9,893 nucleotides of DNA, from assembly GCA_937957815.1 (NCBI GenBank), contig CALFXN010000601.1, forward strand, positions 1 through 9,893. The letters are read 5' to 3'. The first letter of the stretch is position 1; the number at the start of each line of letters is the position of its first letter. Under the pieces are notes generated by a model. The model worked only from the letters and a program-made list of their open reading frames with translations. It did not search any database and was not told the origin of the DNA. Made by a program: the position numbers and the translations under genes. Shown piece by piece: positions 1 to 5,358 of the stretch. Source of the stretch: an uncultured Synergistales bacterium. Its GTDB lineage: Bacteria > Synergistota > Synergistia > Synergistales > Aminobacteriaceae.

Positions 1-1
1 G

Positions 2-265
2 GCGCAGAGCATCAACCGGCATTACAGGCACTGGCACTGGGTCACGTACCTGGTCGGATGCGCGAATGCGGTGATCCTCGGCGTCATTCTGTACTGCCTG
101 ATCGAAGCGCTCGGCATCAACACGATGATCGGTTATGCGATCGCGGTCCTCGCAGGCCGCGATACGAAGGGGTTCCTCGACCTGCTCAGCGAAAAGCTCG
201 TGATGTGGGTCAGAAAGAAAATCGAATCCAAAAAGGAGAATGATCGGGATGACAACGGCGTTTGA
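2..265 (+). CDS. Putative phage holin-like membrane protein (5' end cut by window)
   Basis: The frame is open from the window edge, so the true start is outside; 87 residues are visible. A hydrophobic stretch (visible residues about 14-39, from WVTYLVG to LIEALG) forms one membrane helix. A second weaker one (about 40-53, NTMIGYAIAVLAG) may form another. The C-terminus is short and highly charged (KKIESKKENDRDD), as in phage holins, which make membrane lesions that release the endolysin. The call rests on small size, membrane character, charged tail and position two genes before an endolysin; no family motif was recognised. Its 3' end overlaps the next gene by 17 nt, which suggests translational coupling. 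Another small phage membrane protein is possible. Confidence 0.5.
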   Translation, partial: AQSINRHYRHWHWVTYLVGCANAVILGVILYCLIEALGINTMIGYAIAVLAGRDTKGFLDLLSEKLVMWVRKKIESKKENDRDDNGV

Positions 266-668
266 AAACATCAAGGCGCGGTTCGGCGTTCTCATGAGCG
301 ACGGGAGTTACGTTCTGGGGCGAATGGATGAAAAATCGGAATGGGACAGCCTCGCGGAGGTCGCGGCAAATTTCTCGCTCCTCTACGAGTTCGGAACCCG
401 CGCCGTCGTCAATCTGGAGTATGTCGCGACGGAATCGGCGAAGGCGTTCGGCGAATTCCTCACGAGCGGCGAAAAGCAGTCGATCGTCGCCGACTATATC
501 CTGGACAAGCTTCCGATTCCGGCTTGGCTCCGGGGGATCGTCCGTCGGCTCGTCCTCGGAGTGATCGACTCGGCCGTGGCGATGTTCAACACCAAGGGCG
601 GAGAATGGGACGTCGCGACGAAGAAGAAGGTCGCCGAGATGATCCGGAAAGAAAACGCGGGGAAATAG
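249..668 (+). CDS. Hypothetical protein in phage lysis cassette
   Basis: I do not recognise this 139-residue protein. I chose ATG 249 because AGGAG at 234-238 lies 10 nt upstream; the in-frame ATG at 240 is only 1 nt from that site. The product is mixed alpha-helical in appearance. The N-terminal half has acidic and aromatic residues (DGSYVLGRMDEKSEWDS). There is an amphipathic, partly hydrophobic segment at about residues 91-115 (PAWLRGIVRRLVLGVIDSAV), and the C-terminus is lysine-rich. There is no signal peptide or clear membrane helix. It lies between a probable holin gene and an endolysin gene, overlapping the first and 2 nt from the second. A lysis accessory or phage structural role is therefore possible but unproven. 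Confidence 0.6.
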   Translation: MTTAFENIKARFGVLMSDGSYVLGRMDEKSEWDSLAEVAANFSLLYEFGTRAVVNLEYVATESAKAFGEFLTSGEKQSIVADYILDKLPIPAWLRGIVRRLVLGVIDSAVAMFNTKGGEWDVATKKKVAEMIRKENAGK

Positions 669-670
669 GG

Positions 671-1285
671 ATGTCGGACGCCTTCGAGCGGGAAATCCTC
701 AAGGTGCTCCCGCGCGAGGGTCGGGATTCGGACGATCCGGACGACGCGGGCGGTTTGACCTCACGGGGGATAACGGAGGCGACCGCCCGCGCCGCTTTCG
801 AGCAGGGGATCGTTTCCACTCCCGACCCGCGCAAGCTGAGTTTCGAAGAGGTCAAGGCGATCTACCGGGTTTTTTATTGGGATCGGATTCACGGCGACGA
901 TCTTCCGGAAGGTGTCGCCGGGCTGGTCTTCGATGAGTCCGTGAACTGCGGCGTCGGAACGGCGATCAAAAATCTTCAGAGCGCGCTCAATATCATCCTG
1001 AAGAAGCAACTTGTCGTGGACGGATCGTTCGGACCGAAGACGGAAGCGGCCCTCTCGGCCGTACTTGCACTGGAAGCGAACGTCGTAGATCTGTTTCCGG
1101 AGATCTCGCCGCTCTTCTTCCGGAAGGCGTTGATCCGGGCTCTCGTCGAAGGGCGCGCGGGATATTACGTGTCGATCACGGACGAGGAGACGCCGCGAGA
1201 GGTGAAGAACAGAAAATTCTTCCGCGGATGGATGAATCGGTTGAAGGCGTGGATGTCGAGATTCGACGTGAAGAATAGACTATAA
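671..1285 (+). CDS. Phage endolysin, GH108-type N-acetylmuramidase with C-terminal peptidoglycan-binding domain
   Basis: The 204-residue protein matches the glycosyl hydrolase 108 / PG_binding_3 arrangement of phage lysins that cut the glycan chain of peptidoglycan. The N-terminal signature is EGRDSDDPDDAGGLTSRGIT (residues 16-35). E16 is in the place of the family's catalytic glutamate, followed by the usual DP-D-x-GG-x-T-x-x-GI pattern. YWD (69-71), DDLPEGVA (76-83) and DESVNCG (88-94) follow the family order. LQSALN (102-107) and VDGSFGPKT (116-124) mark the peptidoglycan-binding part, and FFRGWMNR near the C-terminus is also typical. One deviation is R18 where many members have the glycine/tyrosine of EGGY. 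ATG 671 has GGGGAA 6 nt upstream. There is no signal peptide, consistent with holin-dependent release. Confidence 0.87.
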   Translation: MSDAFEREILKVLPREGRDSDDPDDAGGLTSRGITEATARAAFEQGIVSTPDPRKLSFEEVKAIYRVFYWDRIHGDDLPEGVAGLVFDESVNCGVGTAIKNLQSALNIILKKQLVVDGSFGPKTEAALSAVLALEANVVDLFPEISPLFFRKALIRALVEGRAGYYVSITDEETPREVKNRKFFRGWMNRLKAWMSRFDVKNRL

Positions 1286-1327
1286 TATCGGAGAACGACG
1301 ATCCTGATCGTAATTCCAGCCGTTGAA

Positions 1328-1351
1328 AAACCGTACGTAAAACCGTACGTA
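1328..1351 (+). repeat. Perfect 12-bp tandem direct repeat near prophage end
   Basis: The unit AAACCGTACGTA occurs twice back to back (1328-1339 and 1340-1351). Each unit contains the palindrome CGTACG. It lies in non-coding DNA between the endolysin stop and the tRNA-like junction at 1412. Integrase arm-type or excisionase sites are often short direct repeats at this distance from an att core, so that role is possible. A regulator operator is an alternative. Confidence 0.6.
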
Positions 1352-1411
1352 TATTTGGGGTTGTAGGTTGATAGAGCTAGTGGACAACATGCAAATCCAA
1401 TTTATATAGGT

Positions 1412-1428
1412 TCCCACTCTCTCCGCCA
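1412..1428 (+). other. 3' end of a tRNA-Ser gene: probable prophage attachment-site junction
   Basis: The 17 bases TCCCACTCTCTCCGCCA read as the last base of a T loop, a T-stem 3' strand (CCCAC), a seven-base acceptor strand (TCTCTCC), discriminator G and encoded CCA. No D, anticodon or variable arm precedes them; upstream DNA is AT-rich (AATTTATATAGG). A terminator follows 12 nt downstream, as after a tRNA gene. The simplest reading is an att site left by a prophage that integrated into the 3' part of a tRNA-Ser gene. The complete tRNA copy would then lie at the far prophage end, left of this window. A deletion remnant of a tandem tRNA-Ser gene is the alternative. Confidence 0.6.
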
Positions 1429-1439
1429 TAGCGTGTTGC

Positions 1440-1470
1440 AGGGGCGCCGAAAAGGTAGCCCCTTTTTTTG
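1440..1470 (+). terminator. Rho-independent terminator after the tRNA-Ser remnant
   Basis: AGGGGC (1440-1445) pairs with GCCCCT (1458-1463). The helix continues after one bulged A as GCC/GGT, with a GAAAA loop, and a seven-T run (1463-1469) follows. Its position right after the tRNA 3'-end fragment suggests it terminated the original tRNA gene. Confidence 0.8.
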
Positions 1471-1566
1471 TTCTCTATATGTCGCGGAATCGGGGAGTCT
1501 CTTTGCTATTAGATGAAAGTCCAAATCATCCTGGAACGGATTTATCGGGAAAACCCCGGAAGAGTG

Positions 1567-1595
1567 TTGCCGAAAATCCGGGAATAGGATAAAAT
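1567..1595 (+). promoter_or_regulatory. Sigma-70-type promoter for tRNA-Ser
   Basis: TTGCCG (1567-1572) and TAAAAT (1590-1595) are separated by 17 bp. Initiation would be near 1602, leaving a leader of about 40 nt before the tRNA at 1641. The rest of 1471-1640 shows nothing else I can support. Confidence 0.6.
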
Positions 1596-1640
1596 CTCGA
1601 ATCGTTGCAGACGAGAAGTGTTTCGTCGCCGCCATCATAA

Positions 1641-1728
1641 GGAGAAGTGGCCGAGTGGTCGAAGGCGGGCGCTTGGAGAGCGTCTGTACCGTAAGGTACC
1701 GTGGGTTCGAATCCCTCCTTCTCCGCCA
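1641..1728 (+). tRNA. tRNA-Ser (anticodon GGA)
   Basis: A complete class II tRNA of 88 nt with encoded CCA. The acceptor GGAGAAG (1641-1647) pairs with CTTCTCC (1718-1724), discriminator G1725. The anticodon stem is 1668-1672/1680-1684 with loop TTGGAGA and anticodon GGA at 1675-1677, reading serine codons UCC/UCU. The long variable arm GTACC-gtaa-GGTAC (1686-1699) is typical of tRNA-Ser. The T loop TTCGAAT (1706-1712) is canonical. The T stem GTGGG/CCCTC has one U-U mismatch (1702-1716), which is unusual. It is flanked by its own promoter and terminator, so it appears to be a single-gene unit. Confidence 0.96.
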
Positions 1729-1738
1729 GAATCCGACG

Positions 1739-1767
1739 AAGGTCCCGGCTTTTAGCCGGGACCTTTT
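1739..1767 (+). terminator. Rho-independent terminator after tRNA-Ser
   Basis: A perfect 12-bp stem, AAGGTCCCGGCT (1739-1750) with AGCCGGGACCTT (1754-1765), has a three-T loop and is followed by T-rich sequence. It begins 11 nt after the tRNA CCA end. Confidence 0.88.
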
Positions 1768-1869
1768 GTATTTTCCGGCGTCTGAAAGACAATGCCGCAA
1801 CGGCACGATATTGGGAACGGCCTTCCTCCGGTCCGTGGAACAACGACTGGATTTCGTTATTGTCGATCT

Positions 1870-1935
1870 TCCGCGATCGCATTCGGCGCGATCGGCGTCG
1901 TTCTGGTCCAGAGAATCGTCAAACCGAAATTCTGA
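1870..1935 (+). pseudogene. Possible C-terminal scrap of a tadB-like gene
   Basis: A frame ending at TGA 1933-1935 encodes a hydrophobic-then-basic tail (IAFGAIGVVLVQRIVKPKF). It resembles the end of TadB-type GspF-domain membrane proteins, and almost every codon ends in G or C. It stops 14 nt before the tadC-like start, which is the usual tadB-tadC order. Nothing upstream in this frame looks like the rest of TadB; the tRNA terminator intervenes. The match is short and could be chance. The remaining part of 1768-1949 shows no supportable gene. Confidence 0.25.
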
Positions 1936-1949
1936 TCGGGGGGGAATCC

Positions 1950-2831
1950 ATGCTTATTCCGGTCGCGGTCTTTCTTCTGAGCCTCGCATCCTGTGTCCTG
2001 TTCGCGCTTTTATTTCGCGGACAGGCGCTCTCCGTCTCCGACAAAGTTGACCGATATATGAACGAAACGGGCGAAGAGGAAGGCGAGTCCTTCAGAAACA
2101 GGATTCTTTCCCCGTTGTGGCGGACATTCAAGCGGACGGCGGTGAAGATCTCTCCGCCGCATATTCTCCGGATGCTCGACACGTATTGCATGTATGCGGG
2201 AACCCTCTCGGAATCAACGGAGAAATCCTCGCCGGGATCAAGATCTTCTTCGCGGCGCTTTTCGCTGGGACCGGGGCGTTTCTTTCGGCGGGACGCTATC
2301 TCTTTCCGGTTGCCTCGCTGTCGCTCCTTTTCGGATACGCCTTTCCTGGGATTCTGATACAACGCAGTATCAGAATCCGCCGGGAGTCGGCCGAGCGTCA
2401 GCTCACGGACGCGATCGATCTCCTTGTCGTCAGCGTCGAGGCCTGAGCTGGATGCGGCAATGAAGAGGATGGCAGAGAAGATTCACGGGCCGGTCGGGGA
2501 GGTGTTCTCCAGAGCTCTGTACGAAATCGCGCTGGGCGAAAGTCGTGAAAAGGCGTTCAGGGGAATGTGCGACAGTATCTCGATCCAGGGGATGGGACAG
2601 TTCACGGGCAGCGTCATTCAGGCTGAGCAACTGGGTGTCTCGATCGGAAAGATCCTGCGGACGCAGACGGCGATGTTACGGAGAAAACGGCGTCTCAGGG
2701 CGGAGGAGCACGCCCGGAAGGCACCCATCAAAATCCTTTTTCCCCTCGTTCTGCTTATCTTCCCGTCCCTCTTCGTCGTTATTCTCGGACCGGCTATCGT
2801 GACGATCATTCGGGAGTTCCTGGAGAAATGA
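1950..2831 (+). pseudogene. tadC: tadC-like type II secretion F-domain membrane protein, broken by two indels
   Basis: TadC is an inner-membrane platform protein of Tad (Flp) pilus and type II-like secretion machines. Three collinear pieces are visible. From ATG 1950 (GGGGGGAA upstream) comes an N-terminal membrane helix (LIPVAVFLLSLASCVLFALLF), running to YAG near 2200. The frame then shifts to GNPLGINGE..., two hydrophobic segments and DAIDLLVVSVEA, ending at TGA 2444-2446. It shifts again to ELDAAMKRMAEKIHGPVGEVF... and the conserved FTGSVIQAEQLGVSIGKIL region. The end is a C-terminal helix pair (KILFPLVLLIFPSLFVVILG). The first break fits loss of one base after 2200. The second fits loss of five bases at 2443/2444, removing the GL of the family's VEAGL-LDAAM. 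The net loss is six, so a repaired product would be about 295 residues, normal for TadC. It is either a recent pseudogene or has assembly errors. Confidence 0.8.
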
Positions 2832-3250
2832 GCGGAACGCGCGTGAGAGTGGTCAACGGATCGGGAGAATGCATCGCCTGGAATATCCGGGCGGCGGATA
2901 CTTTTTTCTCCCGGCTCGCCGGACTCGCTTGGAGCGTGAAACGGCAAGCGTTCGTCCTTACGCCGTGCAGGGCGGTCCATACGTTCGGGACGTTCTACTC
3001 TCTGGACATAGTCTTTCTCGATCGCGACGGGGTGATCCGCAGAAGTTGCTTTGGCGTGCGGCCCTTTCGGTGCGTGATATGCCGCAACGCCATAACGACG
3101 CTCGAATTTCCCGAAGGAACCGTACGAGAGGAGTTCCTTGCGGTCGGAGAACGGCTGTTGCTTCTTCCAGACGATCAGCCTCCGGAAATGACGAAGCGGA
3201 ATCCCTTTTTCTGGAGAAATTCGCCGCACCGCGTGACCATGTCTCCCTGA
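2828..3250 (+). CDS. DUF192 family protein
   Basis: The 140-residue protein shows the DUF192 pattern: ADTFFSRLAGLAW (23-35), then CRAVHTFGTFYSLDIVFLDRDG (47-68), then TTLEFPEGTVREE and GERLLLLP. These match the family's A-x-T-x-x-x-R-x-x-GL, iHt-F-M-x-x-x-LDi-F-D and vLElp-G blocks. The function of DUF192 is not firmly known; members are often small secreted or cytosolic proteins. No signal peptide is visible. The start ATGA overlaps the tadC-like stop by 4 nt, indicating coupled translation. Small DUF192 genes following tadC fit known Tad neighbourhoods. The domain ends near residue 113. The last 25 residues are encoded antisense to the 3' end of the SUI1/YciH gene and look like an extension after loss of an earlier stop. 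Confidence 0.8.
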   Translation: MSGTRVRVVNGSGECIAWNIRAADTFFSRLAGLAWSVKRQAFVLTPCRAVHTFGTFYSLDIVFLDRDGVIRRSCFGVRPFRCVICRNAITTLEFPEGTVREEFLAVGERLLLLPDDQPPEMTKRNPFFWRNSPHRVTMSP

Positions 3251-3573
3251 ACGACGATGACGTCGTCTTCGACGGACGAGCCGCACCCGAGAGATCGCCT
3301 GAGTTCCCTGGCGAGGTCGTCGATCGCGGCTTCGGAAAGGCCCGAGGTCCTGACGAGCGTGACCGTCTTCCCCTTACGCCCCTTCCGCTCTTTCCGGACG
3401 ACGAACTTTCCGTCAGGAGATCGTTTCGTCACCGAAGCGACAGAAATCCGACCGGTCTCCATTGCTTCCCCGTCCGGAGGAACGGCGAATCCGAGATCCT
3501 TCGCGGCTTCGGCGAACTCCTGTCTGAATACGGGCTCGTCAGAAGCGGCATCGATTCGTTTTTTCTCTTTCAT
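3175..3573 (-). CDS. yciH: SUI1/YciH family translation initiation factor-like protein
   Basis: A 132-residue protein whose C-terminal two thirds is a SUI1 (eIF1-like) domain. It has a basic loop (VVRKERKGRKGKTVTLVRTSGL, 58-79), then LARELRRSLGCGSSVEDD (87-104) and IVVQGD (106-111). The final GFRFVISGG helps confirm the true end. Bacterial YciH binds the 30S subunit and is thought to affect start-site fidelity. The N-terminal about 40 residues are variable; E. coli YciH is shorter (about 108). ATG 3571-3573 has GGAGG at 3581-3585, 7 nt away. It is monocistronic as far as seen, divergent from ffs and convergent with the DUF192 gene, overlapping it by 76 nt. Confidence 0.88.
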   Translation of the reverse strand: MKEKKRIDAASDEPVFRQEFAEAAKDLGFAVPPDGEAMETGRISVASVTKRSPDGKFVVRKERKGRKGKTVTLVRTSGLSEAAIDDLARELRRSLGCGSSVEDDVIVVQGDMVTRCGEFLQKKGFRFVISGG

Positions 3574-3609
3574 ACGGATTCCTCCAAATGATTCGTCCCG
3601 GGAGAGGCG

Positions 3610-3638
3610 TTGCGCAAAGCAGGATGAGAGGGTACAAT
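3610..3638 (+). promoter_or_regulatory. Promoter of ffs
   Basis: TTGCGC (3610-3615), a 17-bp spacer and TACAAT (3633-3638) give a near-consensus sigma-70 promoter with initiation near 3645, exactly at the start of the long SRP RNA helix. The -35 lies in the palindrome TTGCGCAA, which may also serve the divergent yciH gene. Confidence 0.75.
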
Positions 3639-3644
3639 GCTCAT

Positions 3645-3777
3645 ACGGCTCTTTTGGGGAGATCCAGTCCCATGCGGCGAAGCCCCACGAACCCTGTCAG
3701 GCCCGGAAGGGAGCAGCAGTAAGTGGTGTGCGACGGGTGCCATGGGAGTGCTGGATTTCCCCAAAGGAGCCGTTTTT
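3645..3777 (+). ncRNA. ffs: Small signal recognition particle RNA (4.5S-type, ffs)
   Basis: This RNA binds Ffh and delivers ribosome-nascent chain complexes to FtsY at the membrane. The diagnostic apical domain GGCCCGGAAGGGAGCAG (3700-3716) contains the GGAA tetraloop (3705-3708) and the asymmetric Ffh-binding loop. The flanks form one long hairpin: ACGGCTC (3645-3651) pairs with GAGCCGT (3767-3773), and GGGGA (3656-3660) with TCCCC (3758-3762). CCCATG/CATGGG lies further in. There is no Alu domain, so it is the small form, unlike the large SRP RNA of Bacillus. The basal stem running into five T's (3773-3777) acts as the terminator. The last T is 1 nt from the stop codon of the convergent aminotransferase gene. 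Mature ends are estimated. Confidence 0.93.
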
Positions 3778-3778
3778 A

Positions 3779-4939
3779 CTAATTCCTTGCGGCCGCGAGA
3801 CGCTTCCAACCGCGTACGAAGCGCGCCATTCCCTCGGAAACGCGTTCCTTCCGCGTCGTGTAGGCGATCCGTACGTGTCCGGGCGCGCCGAAGGCGTCTC
3901 CTGGAACGAGTGCGACCCCTTCCTCTTGCAGTAATTCCGTGCAGAATTCGGTGGCGGAGAGGCCGATGGCCGACACGTCGGGAAAGGCGTAAAACGCCCC
4001 CGACGGAGGGATGACTGCCAGATCCTCACAGGCGGAGAGAGCGTCAAGGACGATCCGCCTCCGTTCGCGATACTCCGAGATCGTCGCGGTCGTCGTTTCG
4101 GTCAGGATCGAAAGACCGGTGACGGCTCCGGCCTGTGCAAAGGAACAGGCGCATGTGGTCAGCATCTGGTGAGCCTTTGTGACGAAGGGAGTGAATGCGG
4201 ACGGACCGAGGACGTATCCTATCCGCCATCCTGTCATCGACAGCGGTTTGGAAAGGGAGCCGACGACGAAGACGCGGTCGGAGGACCCCGGAAGCGACCG
4301 GGGGCTTTCGAAATGTCCCTCGTAGAGAAAGTCCGAATAGCATTCGTCCGACACGACGAAAAGGTCGCGTCTCGCCGCGAGTTCGAGAAGTGCGGCGTTG
4401 AACGTCGACGAAAGGACGTGCCCAGTCGGATTGCACGGCGAGTTGATGACGATGATCCGCGTTCGGTCCGTGATCGCACTCTCGATCACGTCGATTTCCG
4501 GATCTCCGAAAGAAGGAACGGAGACCGGAACGGCCGAGCAGAGGCGCACCTGGTCGAAGTACGCGGGGAATGCGGGAGTCGGAACGATCACCTCGTCGCC
4601 AGGATCGAGAACGGCGAGAAATACTGTCATGAGGGCTTCCACGGCACCGCAGGTGACGACGATGTCGTGGAACGTCGCGTCGATTCCGCGCGCTTTCAGC
4701 ATATTGGCGAGAGAAACGCGCAGTTCGGGCAGACCCGCGCGCGGCGTATACGCAACTTTTCCCTCCCGGAGTGCCGAAATCGCCGCGTTCTTCGCCGCTT
4801 CCGGAGAATCCGAATCCGGTTGCCCGATCTCGAAATGGACGATGTCCCGTCCCTCCTGTTCGAGACGGACTGCACGTTCGGAAATCTCCCGGATACCGCC
4901 TTCATAGGACAAACCCCGGATTCGAAGACTTCCGCCCAT
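3779..4939 (-). CDS. Class I/II PLP-dependent aminotransferase (AspC-like fold)
   Basis: The 386-residue protein is full length for fold-type I aminotransferases. It has YTPRAGLPELR (64-74), CGAVEAL (97-103), NSPCNPTG (166-173; N170), VSDECYSDF (196-204; D198 for the PLP ring nitrogen) and SLSKPLSMTGWRIGY (228-242). K231 is the Schiff-base lysine and R239 a phosphate contact. HVRIAY carries R357, the substrate-carboxylate arginine. It should transfer the amino group between an amino acid and a 2-oxoacid in the cytoplasm; the exact substrate (aspartate, alanine, aromatic or other) cannot be told from sequence. ATG 4939 lies 3 nt after the stop of the CsoR-family gene, so the two are an operon. 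That pairing with a metal/sulfur sensor is unusual. Confidence 0.9.
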   Translation of the reverse strand: MGGSLRIRGLSYEGGIREISERAVRLEQEGRDIVHFEIGQPDSDSPEAAKNAAISALREGKVAYTPRAGLPELRVSLANMLKARGIDATFHDIVVTCGAVEALMTVFLAVLDPGDEVIVPTPAFPAYFDQVRLCSAVPVSVPSFGDPEIDVIESAITDRTRIIVINSPCNPTGHVLSSTFNAALLELAARRDLFVVSDECYSDFLYEGHFESPRSLPGSSDRVFVVGSLSKPLSMTGWRIGYVLGPSAFTPFVTKAHQMLTTCACSFAQAGAVTGLSILTETTTATISEYRERRRIVLDALSACEDLAVIPPSGAFYAFPDVSAIGLSATEFCTELLQEEGVALVPGDAFGAPGHVRIAYTTRKERVSEGMARFVRGWKRLAAARN

Positions 4940-4942
4940 ATT

Positions 4943-5278
4943 CTATTCCGTCCCCGCGTCGGTGCGGCTTTCCGGTACGGAAGGACTCGGAGAGATGTCG
5001 ATCAACGCCTCGATCAGACGTTCCATATTGATCACATCCGGTTTTTGCGCTTCGGTGACGCACTTCTGGATATAATGCTTGAGAATTTCGATGCAGGCCT
5101 TCTGCATCGCCTTTCTCGCGGCGGAAAGCTGAAGAAGGATGTCGTAGCACTGCTTGTCTTCGAGAATCATTCTCTGGATTCCACGCAACTGACCCTCGAC
5201 ACGTCGAAGACGGTTGAGCATTGCTTTTCTTTCTGCGGGGAGATTGTCGAGTTTCTCGATGAGAGATTCCTTGCCCAT
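4943..5278 (-). CDS. CsoR/RcnR/CstR family transcriptional repressor
   Basis: The 111-residue all-alpha protein carries the family signature LNRLRRVEGQLRGIQRMI (21-38), EDKQCYDILLQLSAARKAM (40-58) and HYIQKCV (68-74). Family members are tetrameric repressors released from DNA by Cu(I), Ni/Co, formaldehyde or persulfide. C44 and C73 are 29 apart, as are C36/C65 of Mycobacterium CsoR. The copper-ligand histidine position (C44+25) is Y69, with His only at 68. That pattern lacks a canonical Cu(I) site and is closer to dithiol sensors such as CstR, so persulfide or other thiol chemistry is a possible signal (inference). ATG 5276-5278 has GGAGG at 5288-5292, 9 nt upstream. It is the first gene of an operon with the aminotransferase. 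Confidence 0.88.
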   Translation of the reverse strand: MGKESLIEKLDNLPAERKAMLNRLRRVEGQLRGIQRMILEDKQCYDILLQLSAARKAMQKACIEILKHYIQKCVTEAQKPDVINMERLIEALIDISPSPSVPESRTDAGTE

Positions 5279-5318
5279 GGGTACAGGCCTCCGTTTCCGT
5301 TCTATTTATTCCGGCGAA

Positions 5319-5329
5319 ATACGGGGTAT
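5319..5329. promoter_or_regulatory. Candidate CsoR-type operator
   Basis: ATACGGGGTAT has the ATAC...GTAT symmetry around a G-tract seen in CsoR/CstR operators. It lies just downstream of the putative -10 of the regulator's own promoter and 40 nt before its start codon, which would fit autorepression. It is short and unproven. Confidence 0.35.
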
Positions 5330-5358
5330 ATGCTACTTCCTCCACGGTTGAAGGTCAA
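5330..5358 (-). promoter_or_regulatory. Promoter of the regulator-aminotransferase operon
   Basis: On the minus strand, TTGACC (5358-5353) and TAGCAT (5335-5330) are 17 bp apart. The -35 is near consensus and the -10 is weaker. The -35 element is one arm of an inverted repeat shared with the divergent rpsB promoter. Confidence 0.5.

Noticed and set aside
1281..1286. TATAAT just after the endolysin gene
   Set aside because: No -35 element at 16-18 bp and no gene start downstream that needs it; it overlaps the endolysin stop region and is likely chance.
1298..1311. Small hairpin ACGAT-CCTG-ATCGT after the endolysin stop
   Set aside because: Only 5 bp and no T run, so it is not a convincing terminator.
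1842..1878. LDFVIVDLPRS, resembling a MinD/CpaE-type ATPase motif
   Set aside because: Codon third positions in this frame are not G/C-biased, nothing family-like surrounds it, and another frame over the same DNA looks more coding-like.
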